In this document: in pieces, positions 1 through 5,990 of the stretch | Layout: every line of letters begins with the position of its first letter | Numbering within the stretch: position 1 is the first letter of the stretch | Source of the DNA: CAYWBI01 sp964456445 | GTDB taxonomy: Bacteria > Calditrichota > Calditrichia > Calditrichales > J004 | DNA length: 6,051 nt | Assembly (NCBI GenBank): GCA_964456445.1 | Contig: CAYWBI010000215.1 | Span: 1 to 6,051, forward strand | Direction of reading: 5' to 3' | Notes under the pieces: generated by a model | Database searches by the model: none | What the model saw: only the letters and a program-made list of their open reading frames with translations | What the model was told of the DNA's origin: nothing | Position numbers and translations under genes: made by a program

Positions 1-133
1 GCAATTGAGCACAAGACAAAACGAACACCGAACATCGATCAACGATTGAAGATTTCTGATCTGCCAGGACCGCGCCGTTCTAAAATCAAAAATCGGTGTT
101 CCTTGTTCGTAAATCAAAGGCCGGGCAATTGAG
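1..133. repeat. Palindromic dispersed-repeat-like element built of 7-bp units
   Basis: Two inverted arms share an exact 7-bp rhythm. On the + strand the dinucleotide GA recurs at 23, 30, 37, 44, 51 and 58. On the - strand GA recurs starting at 115, 108, 101, 94, 87 and 80. The units fit GA(A/T)NNNN, and GAACACC occurs in both arms. The arms are separated by a GC-rich centre (65-73). The nine bases GCAATTGAG occur at 1-9 and again at 125-133, bracketing the element. Frame +1 is open from base 1 to a TGA at 130-132, but the translation looks like no protein I know, so I take it as accidental or as the tail of an upstream gene read into the repeat. I have an unverified impression of similar GAACACC/GAACATC repeats scattered through environmental genomes. 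The function is unknown. The element may begin before the window. Confidence 0.6.
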
Positions 134-324
134 AGCGATACCGAATTTTAGCTTAGGCGTTACCTGTTTTCATCCGGCTGCAAGTTGGGACAGAATTTTT
201 AATAAATCGGCATCATGGATATGTGTGGAACTTTATGTACGTTTTTTATTACTTTGTTAAGGCTTATGGATTGGCGGGCAATGTCAGATTAACTTAAAAG
301 TCCCAAAAAAAGGACAACAAATTT
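134..324 (+). other. Intergenic region upstream of the SatD-family gene
   Basis: No gene is supported here. The stretch is AT-rich towards its right end and must carry the promoter of the gene starting at 325, unless transcription enters from outside the window. The best -35-like hexamer is TTGTTA at 254-259, but the hexamer 17 bases further on (GGCAAT, 277-282) is a poor -10, so no promoter is called. The ribosome site AGGA at 311-314, in an A-rich run, sits 10 bases before the ATG. Confidence 0.5.
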
Positions 325-993
325 ATGTCTCAGGTTTATGCGGTTGTAAATGCCGACATTAAAAGTTCACGTAAAATGGACCAGCGCGAACGCTATGAGT
401 GGCAACTTTTCTTAAAATCCGCCATCGTCCAGATAAACGAAAACTGGAGTGAAGCGATCGATGTACCATTTATGATTACGAAGGGCGATGAATTCCAGGG
501 AGTGGTGCGTAATGTGCCCTATGTACATTCGATCATAACGGAATTTGAACGTATCCTCTACCCGCTTGCCCTGCGTTATGGCATTGGTTTGGGAGAAATT
601 CAAAAAATGGGGGCCACGGTAAGCATCGAAATGGATGGTCCCGCTTTTCATCGTGCCAACGCTGCCCTGAACTACGCCAAAAAAAACAAGCTACGGGTAA
701 GGTTCCGTTCCGAGGACAAACAACTTGATGTGTATGTAAACACGGTTTATCTGTTGATGTATGCCATCAAGGGCCGTTGGAGCAAGGTGAACTATAAGCG
801 CTATTGGCGTTACAGGGAATTAGGCACCTATGAAAAGGTTGCCGATCTCGAGGGGGTTTCCTCACAAGCGGTGTGGGATTCTTTACGCAACGCCAATGCC
901 ATGGAAGTCATGCAATCGGAAGAAGCAGTGATGCAGTTTTTACGTATGAAAATGGAAGAATTGAACGCCGCCCGGATAAAAACGGACGATTAG
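325..993 (+). CDS. SatD-family protein with cyclase-like N-terminal domain and C-terminal HTH
   Basis: This is a 222-residue soluble protein with no signal peptide or membrane segment. It has the conserved blocks I associate with the SatD family, named after a gene of the streptococcal sat (secretion and acid tolerance) operon whose biochemical role is not established. The blocks are an ADIKSSR segment (residues 10-16), GDEFQG (54-59), RYGIGLGEI (84-92) and DGPAFHRA (104-111). Their order and spacing look like those of class III nucleotidyl cyclases: a first metal Asp (D11), a second Asp in a GD motif (D55), a strand ending in G-E, then a GPA-containing helix. That resemblance is my inference. 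Residues about 167-192 read as a helix-turn-helix (YEKVADLEGVSSQAVWDSL), suggesting DNA binding controlled by the N-terminal domain. The ATG is preceded by AGGA at good spacing. In other genomes I recall SatD genes beside a small membrane-protein gene; none is next to it here. It is convergent with the protease gene and their stop codons overlap. The family call is fairly secure; the activity is unknown. Confidence 0.8.
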   Translation: MSQVYAVVNADIKSSRKMDQRERYEWQLFLKSAIVQINENWSEAIDVPFMITKGDEFQGVVRNVPYVHSIITEFERILYPLALRYGIGLGEIQKMGATVSIEMDGPAFHRANAALNYAKKNKLRVRFRSEDKQLDVYVNTVYLLMYAIKGRWSKVNYKRYWRYRELGTYEKVADLEGVSSQAVWDSLRNANAMEVMQSEEAVMQFLRMKMEELNAARIKTDD

Positions 994-1814
994 TCAAATA
1001 CCGGTCGATAGAGTGCAATCTTCTTTACAGCATACACCAACCCGGCCACGGCAAGGATAAGAAAAATCGGCGACACATGTCCGCGCCATTCATACCAGCC
1101 CCAGTTATCGTCCCAATGGGTATTCAGCAGAACCAATGCCAATAAATTATTCATCCCGTGTATCAGAATGGATGGCCAAAGGGATTTTGTCCGCCAGGCC
1201 ACATAGCCCAGGAAAACCCCCATTACAAAAATCTCAATGGCCCAATAGGGGTTTAAATGGATCACAGTCCAGCTTACTGAAGTCATGATAACCGCCCGGT
1301 GCGCATCCGCCTTTTGCTCAAGGGAGGTTTGTAAAAAACCGCGGAACAACACTTCCTCCCCAACAGCGGCAACAATGACTGTTCCCAACAATATTATCAG
1401 CCCGTCCCAGAAGGAGGTAAACTCAAGCGGCTCCATCATCTGTTTGATTAAATCCGGTATCGGAATGACGATTTCAATCAAACGATCAATTTCATCGGTC
1501 AAAATGATCAATGCCAGACCAAGAATAAAACTATAAATCAGAATATTGGCGGGGACAGGATTAAAGCGCAGCAAGACTTTCATCTTATAGCCTTTTTTGC
1601 GGATATACAGCCAGGGGGCTACTATAAACAGGCCTTCGGAAAAAATAAACATCAACCTTAAATATTTATCCAACGCGGTTTTATCAACAGTGGATTGCAA
1701 AATGGCCCCGGCGGTAAGCGTGAACACAATAAGACCACCAAAGATAATTAGAATAAACGAGAGGGCTTCGGCCGGTTCCGGAAAATCCTTTTTTTGAGAA
1801 GACGGATCATTCAT
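990..1814 (-). CDS. CPBP (CAAX/Abi-type) family intramembrane metalloprotease
   Basis: This 274-residue polytopic membrane protein has all three signatures of the CPBP family, the group that includes the Rce1 CAAX prenyl endopeptidase. They are EEVLFR (residues 153-158, the EExxxR motif), a second-helix histidine in SWTVIH (H186), and HGMNN (219-223, HxxxN). In the family the glutamates and histidines form a metal or catalytic centre buried in the membrane. Hydrophobic segments are visible at about 17-40, 54-71, 88-106, 135-152, 175-206 and 247-264. Bacterial members process peptides or act in immunity, secretion or membrane stress; the substrate here cannot be told. The gene is the last of the four-gene block: its ATG follows the stop of the RNA methyltransferase gene after one base, and an AAGG at 1821-1824 provides its own ribosome site. 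Its TAA (990-992) overlaps the TAG of the opposing gene, and no terminator hairpin with a T-run is seen beyond it. Confidence 0.88.
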   Translation of the reverse strand: MNDPSSQKKDFPEPAEALSFILIIFGGLIVFTLTAGAILQSTVDKTALDKYLRLMFIFSEGLFIVAPWLYIRKKGYKMKVLLRFNPVPANILIYSFILGLALIILTDEIDRLIEIVIPIPDLIKQMMEPLEFTSFWDGLIILLGTVIVAAVGEEVLFRGFLQTSLEQKADAHRAVIMTSVSWTVIHLNPYWAIEIFVMGVFLGYVAWRTKSLWPSILIHGMNNLLALVLLNTHWDDNWGWYEWRGHVSPIFLILAVAGLVYAVKKIALYRPVFD

Positions 1815-1815
1815 A

Positions 1816-2595
1816 TTAACCTTGTGCCTTAAAGTGATACATAATAATAGCCGTGGCCGTCGCCAGGTTCAACGACTCACCGTTGCCACTTCCGGGGATA
1901 TGCAATTTATCCTGCGCAAGCCGGATTATATCCGGTGGTAATCCATGCGCTTCGGAACCCATAAGTATAAGCCTGGGCTTTTTAGTGTCTAATTTGGATA
2001 GAACCGTGCCTTCCATGACGTCACTGGCCAAAAGATTATAGCCCTTTTCACGCAGCCTAAGTAACATCTCCGCTGTTGTGTCTTCCCAAATCCGTACGTT
2101 TAAGATGGCGCCTGCGGTTGCCCTTACGCATTTGGGCTGATAGGCATCGGTTGAGCCTGGACTCAGATAAATGTCATGAATATTAAACCAGGCGGCACTG
2201 CGGATAATGGTTCCTAAATTTCCGGGATCATTCACCTGATGCAGGTAAAACGCCGTCCCTTCAATATCGGTTTTCAGCGGCGAGTCATAGGTCGGCAATT
2301 GCATAACCAGCGCCACGCCCTGTGGATGCTGTTCATCGCTGATGGCTGAAAAATCCATTTCGTCACACAGATAAACGGGTACGTTTTTCAATTGAGTGTA
2401 TGGTGGGTTGTCCAGCAGTATTTGTTTATTGTGCTGTATGATAAGCTCGCGTATGCTCCCTGCTGAGGCAAGTTTTATCGCTTCGCTTACCGCCCGCTGG
2501 CCGCTTATAAGAAACAAGCTCTGTTCAGCGCGGTATTTTTTTACCAAAAGTTTGCTTAAAAACTTTCGATGCGTTTTGCTCAAAATGCGGCTCAT
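1816..2595 (-). CDS. TrmH/SpoU-family RNA 2'-O-methyltransferase
   Basis: This 259-residue SPOUT-class enzyme is expected to transfer a methyl group from S-adenosylmethionine to a ribose 2'-OH in rRNA or tRNA. Residues about 1-100 match the usual SpoU N-terminal RNA-binding domain (LVKKYRAEQSLFLISGQRAV, later HPQGVALV at 90-97). The catalytic domain has the three family motifs: NDPGNLGTIIR (122-132, with the conserved N126 and R132), GSEAHGL (213-219), and IPGSGNGESLNLATATAI (233-250), which forms the trefoil-knot cofactor pocket. The last motif usually begins IPM; here it is IPG. The length and the N-terminal domain fit the 23S rRNA group (RlmB-, TsnR- or YsgA-like) better than the shorter TrmL type, but the target nucleotide cannot be assigned. 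The ATG overlaps the TGA of the ClC gene by 4 bp, and upstream there is only AAGAAG-like sequence, so reinitiation after the ClC gene is the likely mode of translation. Confidence 0.9.
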   Translation of the reverse strand: MSRILSKTHRKFLSKLLVKKYRAEQSLFLISGQRAVSEAIKLASAGSIRELIIQHNKQILLDNPPYTQLKNVPVYLCDEMDFSAISDEQHPQGVALVMQLPTYDSPLKTDIEGTAFYLHQVNDPGNLGTIIRSAAWFNIHDIYLSPGSTDAYQPKCVRATAGAILNVRIWEDTTAEMLLRLREKGYNLLASDVMEGTVLSKLDTKKPRLILMGSEAHGLPPDIIRLAQDKLHIPGSGNGESLNLATATAIIMYHFKAQG

Positions 2596-4376
2596 GCGTT
2601 TGCGGCTTCTTCTTTCACCAGGAATTTCTCCTTGGTGTAACGCAGCAAAATATCTGCACGGGAAACTGTACCTAATAACTTCATATTGTCACGGGTATCC
2701 ACCACGGGCAAGACTTCATCATCATCAATATCCATCTTGCGCAGGGCTTCGGCCATGGTCTCGTTTTTCTCCAGTACAAAAATATTGGGGCTCATCACAT
2801 CCGAGGCTGTAAGAAGCGGCGCCACATCCTGATCAAATAACACAGGCCGTAAATCCCTCAGGGTAATAATCCCCAACAGCTTCTTTTTACTGTCCACCAC
2901 GGGAAAGCCGTTTGTATTTACGGACATCACCGTATCAACGATTTCATGAAACGAGGTCAATTCACGAAAACAAACCGCTTTTTTATTTATCAATCCATTG
3001 ATGGAGGTGTCTTCAATCATCTCCAGGTTGTGCCCCCCCTCGATCATCTTGGAAAGATGCGCAATTTTCATTGTATAGATGGATTCCTTTAACAGCCATC
3101 GGGCAACCACAGTCGCCGTAACCGTGGCCAGCATCAGCGGCAAAATGATGTGGTAATTGGATGTTATCTCGAAAATTATTAAAAAAGCCGAAAGCGGCGC
3201 ATGGATTGTTGCTGCAACGATCACCCCCATCCCAACCAGTGCATAAGCGCCCGGCGGGGCGATACCAGGAAAAAATTGTTGGGCTATGGAACCGAACAGG
3301 GCGCCAAACATGGCCCCGATAAACAATGATGGGGTAAACAATCCGCCCGTCCCCCCACTGCCCAAAGTAAAAGATGTGGCCATGATTTTGGCGAAAACCA
3401 ACAAGGCGAACAGATAAATTTCGGTACGGCCAACCAGAGCGGTATAGGTGGCGGAATCGTCAAAGCCGTACAATTCCGGCAGTTTAAAAGCGATCAGGCC
3501 GGTGATCAACCCACCAATGGCCGGTTTAACCCAGGCAGGCGCCTTTATTTTATTGTGGAAAAAATCTTCCACTCCATACAGCGATTTTGTAAAAAAAACG
3601 GCAACCATACCGCCAAAAATACCCATCAGAATATAGAGCATAAATTCCCAGGGGCTATGGATAGCATAAGCCGGAACCTGAAACAATGGACTGGAACCCA
3701 CCAGATCACGGGCAATAGCCGTGGCGATGACCGAGGAAATAACAATTGGGGTAAAAACAGCAAGCCGGAAATCGGCCAGAATAATTTCGATGGCAAAAAC
3801 AACACCCGCTACCGGGGCGTTAAATACGGCGGCTAAACCGGCGGCCGATCCACATCCGACCAATATTTTTAATCGCCGTTGTGAAACGTGAAAGAGCTGA
3901 CCGATAATTGAGCCCAACGCGGCGCCGATCTGAACGATTGGCCCCTCTTTTCCGGCGGAACCACCGGAACCGATGGTGGCGCCCGAATTTATTGATGTCA
4001 GGATGGAAACCCGCTTTCGGATCATGCCGCCACGGGTGGCAATGGCCTCAATGACATCCGGTATGCCATGCCCTTTTACATCCGGTGATAAATAGTAGGT
4101 CATCAAGCCCACAAACAATCCCCCGGCTGCCGGAAACAATATGCGCAACCAATCAAAATTTTCAACCGGGAAAAGATTTTGGCCAACCTGCGTGTACAGC
4201 AAATCGTGGACACCATCCACAATCAGGTTAAGCGCATAGGCGCCCAAACCGGTAAGTACGCCGACGATAGCGGCCAAAAACATCATATACAACTCTTCCG
4301 GGGCCTGGGCCCTGTCGAGCATACGTAACAGGGAAATTTGACTTTGGCGGAATTGCTCTTTGAAACGATCAATCAT
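2592..4376 (-). CDS. ClC-family chloride channel/transporter with C-terminal CBS pair
   Basis: This 594-residue inner-membrane protein has a typical ClC membrane domain (about 30-440) and a cytoplasmic CBS (Bateman) pair (about 455-580). Diagnostic motifs are GHGIP (102-106; GSGIP in E. coli ClcA), GKEGP (142-146) with the gating glutamate E144, FNAPVAG (185-191), GGLFTP (344-349), and a pore tyrosine in ESIYTMK (Y434, equivalent to ClcA Y445). Aligning without gaps around FNAP, ClcA E202 corresponds to E197, but the proton glutamate E203 is isoleucine (I198). The selectivity serine S107 is histidine (H103). Transport is of chloride or a similar anion; whether it is a channel or a proton-coupled exchanger cannot be told from these changes. 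The CBS segments contain FPVVDSKKKLLGIITLRDL (491-509) and LPVVDTRDNMKLLGTVSR (556-573) and probably sense adenine nucleotides. The ATG overlaps the hisS TGA by 4 bp and has no clear Shine-Dalgarno, which implies coupling. Confidence 0.95.
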   Translation of the reverse strand: MIDRFKEQFRQSQISLLRMLDRAQAPEELYMMFLAAIVGVLTGLGAYALNLIVDGVHDLLYTQVGQNLFPVENFDWLRILFPAAGGLFVGLMTYYLSPDVKGHGIPDVIEAIATRGGMIRKRVSILTSINSGATIGSGGSAGKEGPIVQIGAALGSIIGQLFHVSQRRLKILVGCGSAAGLAAVFNAPVAGVVFAIEIILADFRLAVFTPIVISSVIATAIARDLVGSSPLFQVPAYAIHSPWEFMLYILMGIFGGMVAVFFTKSLYGVEDFFHNKIKAPAWVKPAIGGLITGLIAFKLPELYGFDDSATYTALVGRTEIYLFALLVFAKIMATSFTLGSGGTGGLFTPSLFIGAMFGALFGSIAQQFFPGIAPPGAYALVGMGVIVAATIHAPLSAFLIIFEITSNYHIILPLMLATVTATVVARWLLKESIYTMKIAHLSKMIEGGHNLEMIEDTSINGLINKKAVCFRELTSFHEIVDTVMSVNTNGFPVVDSKKKLLGIITLRDLRPVLFDQDVAPLLTASDVMSPNIFVLEKNETMAEALRKMDIDDDEVLPVVDTRDNMKLLGTVSRADILLRYTKEKFLVKEEAANA

Positions 4377-5638
4377 TTTTGCTGACTTTTTAGATAGTTT
4401 GTGATATTGTTAAAGGGAACATCCGTTTGTTCACCGGTAGCCATATTTTTTACTGTAAAACGTTCCCCGGTCAGTTCATCTTCACCAAGGATCAGCACCC
4501 ATCTTGCCTTTTGACGATTGGCTTCACGGAACTGTGCTTTCATACTGCGGCCAAGATAATCGGTATCGCAGGAGAACCCGGCACGCCTGAGCATATGCGA
4601 GAATCCGGCAACACGTGCAACAGCGGGGCCGCCCAAAGCAATCAAAAATATATCCATCGCCGCAGGGTCGGCTATTTTAACGTCCTGACTTTCCAGCGCC
4701 ATTAAAATACGTTCCATACCGGCGGCGAAACCCACGGCAGGAGCGTCCTTCCCGGCAAGCTGACCGGTAAGTAAATCATATCGGCCACCGCCAAGCAAAG
4801 CGTTCTGTGCGCCCAAATCGCCACTTGTTATTTCAAACACGGTATGGGTATAATAATCCAGGCCACGGACAAGGGTCGGGTCTTCTTCAAAACCAATCCC
4901 CAGCTTCCCCAAAACATTTTTCACCGTTGCATAGTGTTCCTTCGCCTTTGGACTCAAATGATCGGCTAATTTTGGCGCGGCGGCAATAATATCGCCTAAA
5001 CCCGGGTCCTTGCTGTCCAGCACCCGCAGGGGATTGTGCTCAATACGCCTGGCAACCTCGGGCGAAGGGGCGCTTATATTTTTTAAAAGATACCCCTGAA
5101 GAAGTTTTTTATAGGGTTCCCGGCTTTCAGGGTCGCCAACACTATTTATCTTCAGGCTACAGTTTTTAAGGTCCAGGTTTTCCAAAATATTCAAGGCCAA
5201 ATCGATTATTTCGACATCGGCCAATGGCGACGCGGCGCCGATCAGTTCGGCGCCAAACTGATGAAACTGGCGCAAACGCCCGGCCTGGGGGTTTTCCTGG
5301 CGGAACAGGGATGAAATATAATAGAGTTTGTTCACCGCCGTTTTTGCCTGCAGGTTGTTTTCGATGTACGCGCGGATAACCGGCGCGGTCATTTCCGGTT
5401 TCAGGGTCAGGCTTTTTTTCGAACGGTCAACAAAGGTGTACATTTCTTTTGAAACAATATCGGTCAACTCGCCGATACCACGTGAAAAAAGACGGGTCAG
5501 TTCAAAAACCGGTGTGCGGACCTCTTTAAAATTGTATTGTGCCATCCCGCTGCGCACCTGCTTTTCGAGCGCCTGCCAGCGGAAGGATTGATCGGGTAGA
5601 ATATCCTGTGTTCCCTTGATTTTTCTGATAATATCCAA
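4373..5638 (-). CDS. hisS: Histidyl-tRNA synthetase (class IIa), TTG start
   Basis: This 421-residue cytoplasmic enzyme charges tRNA-His with histidine using ATP; the length is normal for bacterial HisRS. It has the N-terminal KGTQDILP (8-15), a motif-2 loop RQENPQAGRLRQFHQ (113-127), the histidine-binding signature LVRGLDYY (256-263), GGGRYD (283-288), and motif 3 GFAAGMERI (303-311). An anticodon-binding domain follows (about 328-415, with LGRSMKAQFREANR at 362-375). The usual PEGT near residue 82 is PEMT, a variant I recall from Bacteroidota-like enzymes. The start is TTG at 5638-5636: reading upstream in frame gives GCA, AAT, GGC and then a TGA stop (5650-5648), so no in-frame ATG exists, and GAGG lies 7 bases before the TTG. 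It is the first gene of the four-gene block, and its stop overlaps the start of the ClC gene. Confidence 0.96.
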   Translation of the reverse strand: MDIIRKIKGTQDILPDQSFRWQALEKQVRSGMAQYNFKEVRTPVFELTRLFSRGIGELTDIVSKEMYTFVDRSKKSLTLKPEMTAPVIRAYIENNLQAKTAVNKLYYISSLFRQENPQAGRLRQFHQFGAELIGAASPLADVEIIDLALNILENLDLKNCSLKINSVGDPESREPYKKLLQGYLLKNISAPSPEVARRIEHNPLRVLDSKDPGLGDIIAAAPKLADHLSPKAKEHYATVKNVLGKLGIGFEEDPTLVRGLDYYTHTVFEITSGDLGAQNALLGGGRYDLLTGQLAGKDAPAVGFAAGMERILMALESQDVKIADPAAMDIFLIALGGPAVARVAGFSHMLRRAGFSCDTDYLGRSMKAQFREANRQKARWVLILGEDELTGERFTVKNMATGEQTDVPFNNITNYLKSQQK

Positions 5639-5645
5639 TGCATTG

Positions 5646-5649
5646 CCTC
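5646..5649 (-). promoter_or_regulatory. Shine-Dalgarno site fixing the hisS TTG start
   Basis: GAGG on the - strand is followed by 7 bases and then TTG at 5638-5636. Two ATG triplets nearby (5651-5649 and 5643-5641) are in the other two frames, the second only 5 bases upstream of the TTG, and cannot start HisS. The stop triplet TGA at 5650-5648, in the hisS frame, overlaps this site and excludes any longer form. Confidence 0.7.
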
Positions 5650-5731
5650 ATATTCTTGAAAAGGGGAAAAGGTACAAAATAAAAAACTTTGCAGCCAATA
5701 AATCTAATCCGGTACTACGGTTTTTTTGTCC

Positions 5732-5760
5732 GTGATATGTTGAACTTATATCTCCGGCAA
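5732..5760 (-). promoter_or_regulatory. Weak candidate sigma70-type promoter for the hisS block
   Basis: On the - strand TTGCCG (5760-5755) resembles a -35 box and, after 17 bases, TATCAC (5737-5732) a -10 box, each a 4/6 match. This would give a leader of roughly 85 bases. A TATAAG at 5750-5745 and a TATACA just upstream are alternative -10 boxes without good partners. No T-box, histidine-rich leader peptide or attenuator hairpin is apparent between here and the TTG. Confidence 0.25.
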
Positions 5761-5825
5761 AATTGTATAAAACGGTTTTTTGATCCACCGCGCGTTACCA
5801 CAATAATTTATTTGCCTGGGCTACA

Positions 5826-5878
5826 AGAAAATTTGGCTCTACTGGGTTTTGTGTGGGTAAATACTTAGATAGAAAATT
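5826..5878. repeat. 8-bp direct repeats flanking a GGCTCT-starting segment (possible insertion scar)
   Basis: AGAAAATT occurs at 5826-5833 and again at 5871-5878. The 37 bases between them include GGCTCTACTGGG starting at 5835. Terminal inverted repeats of ISL3-family insertion sequences often begin GGCTCT or similar, and these elements duplicate 8 bp of target, so the layout could be the remnant of such an element. No transposase and no second, inverted end are present in the window, and AT-rich 8-mers can recur by chance. Confidence 0.25.
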
Positions 5879-5990
5879 CATAAAATCGGATAACAGGAAT
5901 GTCTAATTAAAAATGGATCATCTGAAACCGGGAATTGGCTTTTGGCATGAAAGCATCCGGACTCAAGGGTACAGTGCCGCATCTGACTAA
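5879..5990. other. Non-coding stretch before the terminal hairpins
   Basis: The only open stretch is a 25-codon ATG frame at 5913-5990 with no ribosome site and no recognisable product. No promoter, RNA gene or terminator could be supported. Confidence 0.4.

Larger units (their letters stand above)
5639..5825 (-). other. hisS leader and upstream intergenic region
   Basis: No gene is supported on either strand. The stretch is AT-rich, with short A/T runs and two similar CGG-plus-T-run segments (near 5717-5727 and 5773-5781, + strand). A near-palindrome of the form AAAAC-G-GTTTT lies at 5769-5779; it might be an operator but is too simple to call. The candidate hisS promoter falls within this stretch. 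Confidence 0.5.

Noticed and set aside
1..132. Open reading frame from the window edge to TGA at 130-132 on the + strand
   Set aside because: It runs entirely through the palindromic repeat, looks like no known protein, and has no visible start; a repeat read by chance is more likely, although the tail of an upstream gene cannot be excluded.
215..292. 25-codon ATG frame upstream of the SatD gene, possible leader peptide
   Set aside because: No ribosome site precedes it, it shows no regulatory codon run, and no attenuator hairpin follows.
2396..2812. 138-codon frame on the + strand opposite the methyltransferase and ClC genes
   Set aside because: It lies antisense to two genes with complete conserved motifs, and its translation shows no domain; it is a shadow frame.
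5711..5785. Repeated CGG-plus-T-run segments and the AAAAC-G-GTTTT near-palindrome as operators or terminators
   Set aside because: The matches are short and AT-rich, the stems are only 3-5 bp, and chance explains them well.
5913..5990. 25-codon ATG frame on the + strand
   Set aside because: No Shine-Dalgarno sequence and no recognisable product; it ends just before the REP-like hairpins.
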